Below, one piece after another: positions 27,080 through 35,499 of a stretch of DNA of 64,000 nt (position 1 is its first letter; each line of letters begins with the position of its first letter). The notes beneath the pieces were generated by a model. It saw only the letters and a list, made by a program, of their open reading frames with translations, did not search any database and had not been told where the DNA came from. The position numbers were made by a program, and so were the translations under genes. This stretch comes from Maricaulis sp947259345 (GTDB lineage Bacteria > Pseudomonadota > Alphaproteobacteria > Caulobacterales > Maricaulaceae): contig OZ244254.1 in assembly GCA_965217205.1 (NCBI GenBank), positions 2,542,001 to 2,606,000 on the forward strand, given 5' to 3'.

Positions 27080-28576
27080 ATGTCAGACAATAGAGTCAAT
27101 CGCGTGTTGATTATTGGGGGGGGGACGGCTGGCTGGATGACCGCAGCTGCCCTCTCCAACCGTTTCCCCAACCAACAGATTCAAGTCGAATTGATTGAAT
27201 CCGAGGCGATTGGCACGGTTGGCGTCGGCGAGTCGACCATACCCCATATACGCTACTTCAATGCGAGCCTCGGCATTGACGAGGCCGATTTCATGGCGCG
27301 GACCAAGGCGACTTACAAATTGGCCATCGAGTTTCGCGACTGGGGCCGCATCGGCGACCGCTATATGCACCCATTCGGGGCCTTTGGCGTTCCGGGTGAC
27401 CCGGTCGATTTTCATCACCAGTGGCAGGCTGGCGGCGGCGAAGCCGCGCTCGGCCCGCTCGACACCTATTCGCTGGCCATCCGGATGGCCCGCAAGCATC
27501 GCTTTCGCGCACCGGCCGCAGACCCGCGCGATCTTGCCTCAACCTATGCCTATGCCTTCCAGTTCGATGCCGGCCTCTATGCTCGCTACCTTCGGGCGTA
27601 CGCGGAGGCGCGCGGCGTGGTCCGTACCGAAGGGCGGATAAACAATGTTCAGCTCGACGGTGAAAGCGGGCGCGTTCGCTCGGTCTCGCTCGAGGACGGC
27701 CAACACCGCGACGCCGACTTTTTTATCGACTGTTCAGGCTTTCGCGGGCTGATCACCGAGGGCGCCTTGTCCAGCGGCTATGAAGACTGGTCCCATTGGC
27801 TGCCCTGCGATCGCGCCATCGCCATGCCGTCGAGCTCGACGGGTGATTTGCCGCCCTTTACACGCGCCACCGCGCTCGCCGCCGGCTGGGCATGGCGCAT
27901 TCCCTTGCAGCACCGCGTTGGCAATGGCCACGTCTATGCGAGCCGGTTCATGGATGATGACGCAGCAGAGACCCTGTTGCGCGAGCAATTGGAAGGCGAA
28001 CCACTGGGCGAGCCCAATCGGCTGCGCTTTGTGGCGGGCAAACGGAAACGGCAATGGAACGCCAATTGCGTCGCCATCGGCCTGTCGTCCGGTTTCCTCG
28101 AGCCGCTGGAATCGACGTCAATCCACCTCATCCAGTCCGCAATCGGGCATTTGCTGGATCTCTTTCCAACCGGGGAATGGAACCCGGTGGAGACGGAGGA
28201 GTTCAACCGCATCATGGATCGCGAATACACCCGAATCCGGGATTTCCTTATCCTTCACTACAAAGCCACAGAACGGGACGACACACCCTTCTGGCAATAC
28301 TGTCAGACCATGTCGGTCCCGGACAGCCTGGCCGAGAAGATGGAAGCCTTTCGCGAGCGCGGCCTGATCGAAGACTATGAACAGGGCGTCTTCCTGAAGC
28401 CGAGCTGGCAGGCCGTCTATCTGGGTCAGCACATTCATCCTCGTCGTCTCGATCCGCGGCCGGGACGCCCAAAGGGTGAAATGCGCGCATTCGCCCACGA
28501 GCTCGACCGGCTCTCAGACCTGATGCCGCAACATGCCGATGCGCTGCCGCGGGCTGCCGCCGCGGCAGCGGGATAG
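27080..28576 (+). CDS. flavin-dependent tryptophan-halogenase-family protein 1
   Basis: FADH2-dependent halogenase family (PrnA/RebH fold), 498 residues, cytosolic, no signal peptide. It has the FAD-binding GGGTAGWM motif (13-20), the GVGESTIP segment, the catalytic lysine K80 in TYKLAIEF (equivalent to Lys79 of RebH), the W270-x-W-x-I-P motif, and the catalytic glutamate E341 in FLEPLESTS. All residues needed to make and guide hypohalous acid are present. It is the first gene of a five-gene plus-strand operon that ends in a GH43 xylosidase and diverges from the TonB receptor. Proteins of this group often sit beside TonB receptors, but their natural substrate is unknown; free tryptophan should not be assumed. 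Confidence 0.88.
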   Translation: MSDNRVNRVLIIGGGTAGWMTAAALSNRFPNQQIQVELIESEAIGTVGVGESTIPHIRYFNASLGIDEADFMARTKATYKLAIEFRDWGRIGDRYMHPFGAFGVPGDPVDFHHQWQAGGGEAALGPLDTYSLAIRMARKHRFRAPAADPRDLASTYAYAFQFDAGLYARYLRAYAEARGVVRTEGRINNVQLDGESGRVRSVSLEDGQHRDADFFIDCSGFRGLITEGALSSGYEDWSHWLPCDRAIAMPSSSTGDLPPFTRATALAAGWAWRIPLQHRVGNGHVYASRFMDDDAAETLLREQLEGEPLGEPNRLRFVAGKRKRQWNANCVAIGLSSGFLEPLESTSIHLIQSAIGHLLDLFPTGEWNPVETEEFNRIMDREYTRIRDFLILHYKATERDDTPFWQYCQTMSVPDSLAEKMEAFRERGLIEDYEQGVFLKPSWQAVYLGQHIHPRRLDPRPGRPKGEMRAFAHELDRLSDLMPQHADALPRAAAAAAG

Positions 28577-28583
28577 AACCAAG

Positions 28584-30035
28584 ATGGCACGGACCACATC
28601 TCTCACGTCCATCCTGATCGTCGGCGGTGGCCCGGATGGCTGGCTCACCGCCTTGGCGTTGCGCGCAGCTCTTGCCGCCCGACCCGACATACGTATTGCG
28701 GTTCTCAAGGATGAAGGCCCGACCTGCGTGCCGGCGCTGTCCGCGTCGCCGAATCTGCGGCGATTGCATGCCCGCATAGGCCTGGACGATCTGGAGATCC
28801 TGATCAGCTGTGGGGCCAGTGCGCGCCTGGGCCGGGCATTCACAGGCTTTGTGGCCGATGCGGAAAGCTTCATCCTGCCACACGGAGAGGTCGGCGCCCG
28901 CTGGGGGGCCATCCAGTTCCATCACCAATTGGCGGCTCTCGGATCGGGCCTTGCCGACTACGCCGCCCACTCACTGGCCGGCGCCGCGATTGAACTGGGT
29001 CGCTTCGCGCCACCCAGCCGTGATCCGCGCCAATTCCTGTCCACGCTGGATTTCGGTTTTCACCTGGATTGCGCGGCTTATGTCAGGCGACTTCGCGATA
29101 CCGCCCTCGCGCGCGGGGTTGAAAGTCGTACCGGGCGCGTCGCCGAGATCAAGATCGAGAAAGGCCGGATCGCCGCGCTGGTCGATGATGGCGGTGTCCG
29201 ACATGAGGCAGACCTCTATATCGACGCGACTGGCCCGGACGCTCGCCTCGCCACATCGCTCGGCATGGAGAAAGAGGACTGGGGTGGCGACACACCCTTC
29301 CGGCTTGAACAGACCCGAACCGAGCCCGCAGCGGCACTCCTGCCGCCAGCCACCGGTATTGCCGCCACACCGACCGGCTGGTCGATGCAGATCCCTTTGC
29401 CGGACAGAACAATCACGCGCCAGTTCTCAAACGTCGACACGACCGACTGCGACGACACATCCTGGACCCGTCTGGAACTCGGTCGGCACCTGAAGCCCTG
29501 GACCGGCAATTGCCTCGCCATCGGCGCGGCAGCGTGTCAGCCCGATCCGATTTCAGACGCCGAATTCGCATTGCTGGCTCGGACGCTCGAACGGCTTCCC
29601 GGCTTGCTTCCGTCCGACGATGCGATGCTGGCTGAAGCCGGGTCTCACAATAAGAAGTTTGCGCAGGAGTGCGCTGCCGCGCGAGATCTTGCGCGCCTCG
29701 TCGGGTCCTGCCAAACCCGCCCCGAACCTGCGTGGGTGGCGGCACGCTCTGCCCCGCAATCCGATGAGCTTCGCCATGCTCGCGCGCTTTTCGAGGCGCG
29801 CGGACGTGTGGCGGACCGCGAACACGACCTGTTCGGCGACACCACTTGGGTCGCAGCCTGGCTCGGGCTCGGCATCCGGCCACGACAGCACGACCCATTG
29901 GCTGACACCATCGATGCTGCCGCCTTGGCCGCCCGGATCAACCAGGTCCGCCAAATGGCCGATCAGACCGCCCGATCCCTGCCCGATCACCGCGGCGCCC
30001 TCAAGCGCCTCCAGGCCGGAGCCCGTCCCGCATGA
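28584..30035 (+). CDS. degenerate tryptophan-halogenase-family protein 2 (probable pseudoenzyme)
   Basis: Divergent member of the halogenase family, 483 residues, intact reading frame. The FAD Rossmann motif survives as GGGPDGW, as does YIDATG. The catalytic lysine is replaced by Arg (R81, in ASARLGRAF), the catalytic glutamate region LEPLESTS reads QPDPISDAE (D321 in place of Glu), the GVGEAT segment is missing, and WxWxIP is reduced to WSMQIP (266-271). It could still bind flavin but should not halogenate by the known mechanism. ATG 28584 lies seven bases after the previous stop, and its own stop overlaps the next start (ATGA), so it is translated within the operon. A partner, scaffold or flavin-handling role is possible but unproven. 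Confidence 0.8.
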   Translation: MARTTSLTSILIVGGGPDGWLTALALRAALAARPDIRIAVLKDEGPTCVPALSASPNLRRLHARIGLDDLEILISCGASARLGRAFTGFVADAESFILPHGEVGARWGAIQFHHQLAALGSGLADYAAHSLAGAAIELGRFAPPSRDPRQFLSTLDFGFHLDCAAYVRRLRDTALARGVESRTGRVAEIKIEKGRIAALVDDGGVRHEADLYIDATGPDARLATSLGMEKEDWGGDTPFRLEQTRTEPAAALLPPATGIAATPTGWSMQIPLPDRTITRQFSNVDTTDCDDTSWTRLELGRHLKPWTGNCLAIGAAACQPDPISDAEFALLARTLERLPGLLPSDDAMLAEAGSHNKKFAQECAAARDLARLVGSCQTRPEPAWVAARSAPQSDELRHARALFEARGRVADREHDLFGDTTWVAAWLGLGIRPRQHDPLADTIDAAALAARINQVRQMADQTARSLPDHRGALKRLQAGARPA

Positions 30036-31558
30036 TCAATCCGAACACGCTCGACCACGTTGTTATCGTTGGTGGTGGATCAGCCGGCTGGATGACCGCG
30101 GCTGCCTTGTCTCGGTTGGTGGGCAATGGCCGCACGAAGATCACCCTGATTGAATCCGAGGCGATCGGGATTGTCGGCGTCGGCGAAGCCACCATCCCGC
30201 CGATCCGCCACTTCAATGAGCTGCTCGGTCTCGACGAGCGGGATTTCCTGCGCGCCACCCAGGGCACCATCAAGACGGCAATCGAATTCGTCGACTGGAC
30301 TCGACCCGGTCATACCTACCTGCACCCTTTCGGAGCCTATGGCGCCGATATGAATGCGGTAAAATTCCACCAGTACTGGCTGAAATGTCGGCAACTCGGT
30401 CATGCCGCCCCCTTCGGCGACTATAATCTATGTGATGTCGCGGCACGGCAAAACCGGTTCGGGCCAGTTCCGCGTGAGCATCAAACGCCCGTCTCCAGCC
30501 TGCACTGGGCCTATCATTTCGATGCCTCGCTCTACGCCCGTCACCTGAGAGGCTATAGCGAGGCGCGCGGCGTCAAGCGGGTCGAAGGCAAGGTCGTCGA
30601 TGTCCACCAACGAGGCGAAGACGGCTTCATCGAGTCCGTGCAAATGGAATCGGGCGCGCAAATCAGCGGTGACCTCTTTGTTGACTGCTCCGGTTTCCGA
30701 GGCCTGCTGATTGAGCAAACCCTGAAAGCCGGCTTCGAGGACTGGACTCACTGGTTGCCCTGCAACAGGGCCATCGCCGTGTCATCGGCCAGCGCGGGTG
30801 AACTCACACCCTTCACCCGCTCGACCGCTCGCGATGCCGGCTGGCAATGGCGGATCCCCCTCCAGCACAGGATCGGATCAGGTCTGGTTTACTCAGCCGA
30901 CCACCTCTCCGAGGACGAGGCGACCCGAACCTTGCTGAATAATCTTGATGGCGAACCGCTCAACGACCCCAAACCCATTCGCTTCACCACCGGCCGACGC
31001 AAACAGGCTTGGGTGAAGAATTGCGTCGCGATCGGTCTGGCCTCAGGCTTTCTAGAACCGCTGGAATCCACATCCATCCACATCACCCAGGCCGGAATTT
31101 CGCGACTGATGGCGCTCTTCCCGGACAAGAGTTTCGACCCCGCAGGCATCGCCGAATACAATCGGCAGGCCGAGTATCTCTACCGGCACATCCGCGACTT
31201 CATTGTTTTGCATTACCACGCCAATGAACGTTTCGGACTGCCGCTTTGGGATCATTGCCGCAACATGGACATTCCCGAGACGCTACAACACAAGCTCGAG
31301 CTCTTCAGGCATAAGGGCCGTCTCTTCCGATATGAGGACGAGCTGTTCGCGGAAGCGAGCTGGCACGCTGTCCTCCTGGGCCAGAATGTCATGCCGGAAG
31401 GCTATGACCCGTTGGTCGACGCTGCCCCGGACGACCGCATCATCGAGGCATTCGACCAGATGCGCCGCGCCGTCGCGGGCGCCGCCGCCAGCATGCCCAA
31501 GCACCAGGAATTCATCGACCGCCATTGCCGTGCCGCTGAGCCGGCCGCGCCCGCATGA
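30032..31558 (+). CDS. flavin-dependent tryptophan-halogenase-family protein 3
   Basis: Halogenase-family flavoprotein, 508 residues, cytosolic. Complete motif set: GGGSAGWM, GVGEATIPPI, catalytic K81 in GTIKTAIEF, W271-x-W-x-I-P, and catalytic E342 in FLEPLESTS. It overlaps the previous gene by four bases and the next by up to four. It is closely related to the following gene: long shared stretches such as GVKRVEGKV, DCSGFRGLLIEQTLKAG and the RKxAWVKNCVAxGL block point to a tandem duplication followed by divergence. The substrate is unknown; see the first gene of the operon for context. Confidence 0.88.
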   Translation: MINPNTLDHVVIVGGGSAGWMTAAALSRLVGNGRTKITLIESEAIGIVGVGEATIPPIRHFNELLGLDERDFLRATQGTIKTAIEFVDWTRPGHTYLHPFGAYGADMNAVKFHQYWLKCRQLGHAAPFGDYNLCDVAARQNRFGPVPREHQTPVSSLHWAYHFDASLYARHLRGYSEARGVKRVEGKVVDVHQRGEDGFIESVQMESGAQISGDLFVDCSGFRGLLIEQTLKAGFEDWTHWLPCNRAIAVSSASAGELTPFTRSTARDAGWQWRIPLQHRIGSGLVYSADHLSEDEATRTLLNNLDGEPLNDPKPIRFTTGRRKQAWVKNCVAIGLASGFLEPLESTSIHITQAGISRLMALFPDKSFDPAGIAEYNRQAEYLYRHIRDFIVLHYHANERFGLPLWDHCRNMDIPETLQHKLELFRHKGRLFRYEDELFAEASWHAVLLGQNVMPEGYDPLVDAAPDDRIIEAFDQMRRAVAGAAASMPKHQEFIDRHCRAAEPAAPA

Positions 31559-31566
31559 GGACAGAC

Positions 31567-33087
31567 ATGAGTGATCAACGTATCCGCAAGACCGTCATCG
31601 TGGGTGGCGGGACCGCCGGCTGGATGACCGCCGCAGCCCTCGGGAAGGTCCTGGGCCCGGACTATGGCAACATCACGCTGGTTGAAAGTGACGCCATCGG
31701 CATAGTCGGTGTCGGGGAAGCGACCATCCCGCAGATCAAGATCTTCAACACCATGCTCGGTCTCGACGAGGATCGCTTTATGCGAGACACGAAGGGCAGC
31801 TTCAAACTGGGGATTCAGTTCGTCGATTGGGGCCGCAAGGGCGAGCGCTATTTCCACCCCTTCGGCCCGTTTGGGGTCAACATGGAAGGCGTCTCCTTCC
31901 ATGCGTTCTGGCTACGCATGAACCAGCTCGGTGAGCCTCACCCCATTACCGATTATTCCCTGCAATCCGTCGCCGGCGAGAACGGGAAATTCATGCGCCC
32001 GATCGCCAATGCCGGGACCTCACCGCTGGGCCAGATAGCCTATGCCTTCCATTTTGACGCCCATCTCTACTCGAAATTCCTGCGCGGCTTTGCTGAAGAG
32101 CGAGGGGTCAAGCGCGTGGAAGGCAAGGTCACACAAGTGCACCAGCGCGCCGAAGACGGCTTCATTCAATCCGTGGAGCTGGAGAATGGAGACCGAATCG
32201 AGGGCGATCTCTTCATCGACTGCTCGGGGTTTCGCGGCCTCCTGATCGAACAGACGCTTAAGGCAGGATATGAGGACTGGACGGACTGGCTGCCCTGTGA
32301 CCGGGCGCTCGCCGTTCCATGCGAAGGCGTCGGCGACATCACGCCCTATACCCGCGCCACCGCGCGCGAGGCCGGCTGGCAGTGGCGCATACCGCTGCAG
32401 CACCGCACCGGCAATGGCTATGTCTTCTCGTCCAACCACATCTCCGAGGACGAAGCCGCCGCAACCCTCCTCGCCAATCTGGATGGCAAACCGCTGGCCG
32501 ACCCAAAACTGCTTCGCTTCGTAACGGGTCGGCGCAAAAAGGCCTGGGTCAAGAATTGCGTGGCACTTGGTCTGTCGTCCGGCTTCCTGGAGCCGCTTGA
32601 ATCGACTTCGATCCACTTGATCCAGAGCGGCATCGCCAAACTTCTCCAGATGTTCCCGCGCAAAAGCTTCGAGCAGGCCGATATTGACCGCTTCAATGCC
32701 CGGACCAAGGACGAATTCGAGCGCGTGCGCGACTTCATCATCCTGCACTACAACGCCACGACACGGGATGACACGCCGTTCTGGGATCATTGCCGGACCA
32801 TGCAAGTCCCACCGGGTCTGGCCGAGAAATACCGCATTTTCGAGGGCTATGGCCGGGTCTTCCGGGAAAATGACGAGCTGTTCAACGACACCAGCTGGTT
32901 CGCCGTGATGATCGGCCAGGGCCTGAAGCCGCGATCTTTTGATCCGGTCGCAGAATGTCTGTCCGAGGACGAGACCCGACGCCGTCTGGCCCAGATCCGC
33001 CAGGCCATGCAGGCCTCGTCGGATCACATGCCGAACCATGCCCAGTTCATTGCCGGCAATTGCGCCGCCGAAACGGAGCCAATGTGA
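31567..33087 (+). CDS. flavin-dependent tryptophan-halogenase-family protein 4
   Basis: Fourth halogenase-family protein, 506 residues from ATG 31567, with GGGTAGWM, GVGEATIPQI, catalytic K80 in GSFKLGIQF, W271-x-W-x-I-P and catalytic E343 in FLEPLESTS. ATG 31567 is favoured because GAGGA lies just upstream; ATG 31555, overlapping the previous stop, is an alternative adding four residues. Its stop overlaps the GH43 start by one base (TGATG), directly coupling a halogenase to a xylosidase. It appears catalytically competent. Partner flavin reductase genes, needed to supply FADH2, are not in the window. Confidence 0.88.
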   Translation: MSDQRIRKTVIVGGGTAGWMTAAALGKVLGPDYGNITLVESDAIGIVGVGEATIPQIKIFNTMLGLDEDRFMRDTKGSFKLGIQFVDWGRKGERYFHPFGPFGVNMEGVSFHAFWLRMNQLGEPHPITDYSLQSVAGENGKFMRPIANAGTSPLGQIAYAFHFDAHLYSKFLRGFAEERGVKRVEGKVTQVHQRAEDGFIQSVELENGDRIEGDLFIDCSGFRGLLIEQTLKAGYEDWTDWLPCDRALAVPCEGVGDITPYTRATAREAGWQWRIPLQHRTGNGYVFSSNHISEDEAAATLLANLDGKPLADPKLLRFVTGRRKKAWVKNCVALGLSSGFLEPLESTSIHLIQSGIAKLLQMFPRKSFEQADIDRFNARTKDEFERVRDFIILHYNATTRDDTPFWDHCRTMQVPPGLAEKYRIFEGYGRVFRENDELFNDTSWFAVMIGQGLKPRSFDPVAECLSEDETRRRLAQIRQAMQASSDHMPNHAQFIAGNCAAETEPM

Positions 33088-34802
33088 TGACCCGCCATCT
33101 CCTGCTGGGCGTCAGCCTGGCCATACTCGCTGCCTGCTCTGCCGACACGCGCGAGACCCCGACCGGCGGCATTACCCCCGCCCGTTTCGAGCATTTCACC
33201 TATTCCGGTGGCGACCCGGTCCATGAGGGCGTCCCGCAGGATTCAGAAACCTACCTCAATCCGGTGCTCGGAGGCTTTTATCCGGACCCGTCCAATACGC
33301 GGGCGGGTGAAGAATATTTTCTCGTCACCTCGACCTTTGCCTATTTTCCCGGCCTGCCGGTGTTCCGCTCCAGCGACCTCGTCCACTGGGAGCAGATCGG
33401 CAATGCGATCGACCGGCCCGACCAGATGGATTTCGGCACGCTCGGCCTGTCGCGCGGCCTGTTCGCCCCAGCCATCGAATATCATGACGGGCTCTTTTAC
33501 ATCCTCAATACCTGCGTCGATTGCGGCGACAATTTCCTGATCACGGCCACCGACCCGGCCGGACCCTGGTCGGACCCGGTCTGGCTGCCCGATCTCGTCG
33601 GCGCCATCGACCCGTCGCTCTTTGTGGACGATGACGGCCGCGCCTATATCCTCAATAACGGTCCGCCGGATCGCGAACCGGAATATGAAGGCCATCGGGC
33701 TGTCTGGATCCAGGAATTCAATCTCGAAACGCTGGAGACGTTTGGCGAGCGCATTGTGCTGATCGATGGCGGCGTCGACTTTTCCGAACAGCCGATCTGG
33801 ATCGAAGGCCCGCACATCTACAAGGTTGACGGACGCTATTACCTGATGGCGGCCGAGGGCGGCACGGCGGAGAATCATTCCCAGGTCGTGCTGGTCGGTG
33901 ACGCGCCGATGGGTCCCTACACCGCGTACGAAAACAATCCGGTCCTCACTCAGCGTGACCTGCCGCGCGACCGCGCCAATCCGATCACCTCGGCCGGCCA
34001 TGCCGATCTCGTGCAGACACCGGACGGTGACTGGTGGGCCACCTTCCTCGCCGTGCGTCCCTATGGCGATGACCAGTACAATACCGGTCGCGAGACCTTC
34101 CTTATGCCGGTGAGCTGGGAGGGTGGCTGGCCACGCATAACAGCACCGGGCGAGGCTATTCCCTATGCCACCGCGCGCCCCGACCTGCCAGCCGGCGATC
34201 CGGACATCGCCCCGATGGCGGGGGCCTTCACGGTCGTCGACGAGTTCGACACAAGCGAGATGGGGCCGGACTGGATGATGATGCGCAATCCGCGCGAAAA
34301 CTGGTGGCAGCTCGACGGCGAAGCGCTGGAACTTGAACCGCGCCCGGTCGGGCTGGGTGACTTTTCCAACCCGTCCTATTTCGGCCGACGCCAGCAGCAC
34401 ATGTTCGGCCAGGCAGAGCTGGCCTTCAGCTTTACCCCCGACACGACTGGCGCGCGGGCCGGGCTCGCCGTCCTTCAAAATGACGAGTACTGGTTTTTCA
34501 TCGGTCTCGAACAGACTGAGAACGGGCTCGCCATCCAGCTACGGCGTCGTGCCGGCCGCGACACTCCGTCAGACGGCACCGTTATCGCCACAGCCCCGGT
34601 CGATCTGGGCGACGGCGCCATGATCGAGGTCCGGGCCACGGCCCGCGGGCCGCGCTACGATTTTGATTATCGCCTGCCTGATGGCGGCTGGCAGAACCTG
34701 CTGCGCGGTGCCGACGGGACCATTCTCTCCACCCGCACCGCAGGCGGTTTCGTCGGCGTCACCATGGGCCCGCACGCCTATACGCCGAGCCACCCTGACT
34801 AG
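33087..34802 (+). CDS. GH43 beta-xylosidase/arabinofuranosidase lipoprotein
   Basis: Five-bladed-propeller glycosidase releasing xylose (or arabinose) from xylo-oligosaccharides, 571 residues. The lipobox LAAC at 14-17 makes it an exported lipoprotein. Catalytic acids are all present: base D67 in FYPDPS, modulator D175 in GAIDPSLF, and acid E240 in WIEGPHIY. Residues from about 375 to the end form the beta-sandwich (concanavalin-like) domain common to GH43 xylosidases. Its ATG overlaps the stop of the fourth halogenase gene by one base, so it is the last gene of that operon. GTG 33084 is a possible alternative start. Confidence 0.92.
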   Translation: MTRHLLLGVSLAILAACSADTRETPTGGITPARFEHFTYSGGDPVHEGVPQDSETYLNPVLGGFYPDPSNTRAGEEYFLVTSTFAYFPGLPVFRSSDLVHWEQIGNAIDRPDQMDFGTLGLSRGLFAPAIEYHDGLFYILNTCVDCGDNFLITATDPAGPWSDPVWLPDLVGAIDPSLFVDDDGRAYILNNGPPDREPEYEGHRAVWIQEFNLETLETFGERIVLIDGGVDFSEQPIWIEGPHIYKVDGRYYLMAAEGGTAENHSQVVLVGDAPMGPYTAYENNPVLTQRDLPRDRANPITSAGHADLVQTPDGDWWATFLAVRPYGDDQYNTGRETFLMPVSWEGGWPRITAPGEAIPYATARPDLPAGDPDIAPMAGAFTVVDEFDTSEMGPDWMMMRNPRENWWQLDGEALELEPRPVGLGDFSNPSYFGRRQQHMFGQAELAFSFTPDTTGARAGLAVLQNDEYWFFIGLEQTENGLAIQLRRRAGRDTPSDGTVIATAPVDLGDGAMIEVRATARGPRYDFDYRLPDGGWQNLLRGADGTILSTRTAGGFVGVTMGPHAYTPSHPD

Positions 34803-34905
34803 CGCTTGCCGCCCGCGCGCTCGCCGGCGCCGCGCCCTTGATGAGCAAGACGGAGTGGTGAGGCCGCAGACGGCATGGGGCTTCGCCTCGCCTCCACCCC
34901 TTTTT

Positions 34906-34945
34906 CATCTATCCCGGAGGTGCGCAGCGCCATCCGGGATAGATG
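34906..34945. repeat. perfect 13-bp inverted repeat hairpin
   Basis: Arms CATCTATCCCGGA and TCCGGGATAGATG pair perfectly around a 14-base loop (GGTGCGCAGCGCCA). It lies about 100 bases past the GH43 stop. There is no T-tract, so it fits a REP-like mRNA-stabilising or repeat element better than an intrinsic terminator. Confidence 0.75.
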
Positions 34946-35013
34946 GGTTTGGTTTGCGGCGGCGGTAGCGGCAAGGCGGAGACAAGTTCCGCTTATCCCC
35001 GCCCTGGCACCCA

Positions 35014-35127
35014 AAAACCGTCATCCCGGCGCAAGTCAGGACCCAGTCTCGCAGGCGCGATTTTGCCAAGCCTGGCAACAGCTTGCGTCGCGCACTGGGT
35101 CCCGGCCTGCGCCGGGATGACGGTTTT
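35014..35127. repeat. 114-bp long palindromic repeat element (REP/MITE-like)
   Basis: Terminal arms of 34 bases (35014-35047 and 35094-35127) are inverted copies matching at 31 of 34 positions, starting AAAACCGTCATCCCGGCGCA on the left. A smaller perfect hairpin TTGCCA-AGCC-TGGCAA sits in the centre (35063-35078). The CGTCATCCCGGC ends resemble dispersed palindromes common in alphaproteobacterial genomes. No transposase is encoded, so any movement would need help in trans. Confidence 0.75.
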
Positions 35128-35374
35128 GGAGCGGAAATTTTCACAAAACTTATCCGCCCCCCTTCCACGCAGCGCCATAATGCCCTCGGTTTTCGGGACG
35201 GGAGGCGCGAGCTCAGTCACTTGTGCCCGGAGGCGAGCGGAGCCTGTCCGCGCGTTGGATGTGACAATCCAAAGCTCCGGCAGGGCGTGCGATCAGGTCG
35301 CGGGGCACTAAACGACCGACCCCATCTACCTGGCGCATTGGAATCGGGGTGGAGACAGCCCGGGAAAACTCCGC

Positions 35375-35443
35375 GTGCGGGATGCTTGTCGAAGCTACCC
35401 TCATTAAATCAGCGCCTTATCGGCTCCGGCCGGCATCCCGCAC
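35375..35443. repeat. 11-bp perfect inverted repeat with 47-base loop
   Basis: GTGCGGGATGC (35375-35385) and GCATCCCGCAC (35433-35443) are perfect inverted copies. The loop includes a CCGGCCGG-like segment. It lies 56 bases past the GH115 stop and may be a 3'-end structure or a decayed repeat; I do not recognise it as a known riboswitch. Confidence 0.5.
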
Positions 35444-35499
35444 CCTCCTCCTGCCCAAACCGCCAGGCGCAAGCGCCGTGGCGATATCGGTGCTTGGGT

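Larger units (their letters stand above)
34803..35499. other. 697-base gene-free interval with palindromic elements
   Basis: Region between the convergent GH43 and GH115 genes. I find no credible gene; short open frames here encode only repeat-derived peptides. It holds at least three separate palindromic structures (34906-34945, 35014-35127, 35375-35443) plus small hairpins at 35130-35158 and 35466-35477. It probably serves as a bidirectional termination zone that has collected dispersed repeats. Confidence 0.7.

Noticed and set aside
27080..34802. Halogenase cluster as a classical secondary-metabolite (antibiotic) gene cluster.
   Set aside because: No NRPS, PKS, tailoring or resistance genes nearby; all surrounding genes are for xylan uptake and breakdown.
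34905..35311. Short open frames on both strands in the 34.8-35.5 kb gap (peptides such as PSSRRRPGPS and DWVLTCAGMT).
   Set aside because: These are translations of the palindromic CGTCATCCCGGC repeat, a common source of false genes; no ribosome binding site or family similarity.
35150..35499. Possible riboswitch (cobalamin or SAM-II type) before or after GH115.
   Set aside because: I looked for the conserved cobalamin-box and SAM-II core sequences and did not find them; the only adjacent gene end is a stop codon, not a start.
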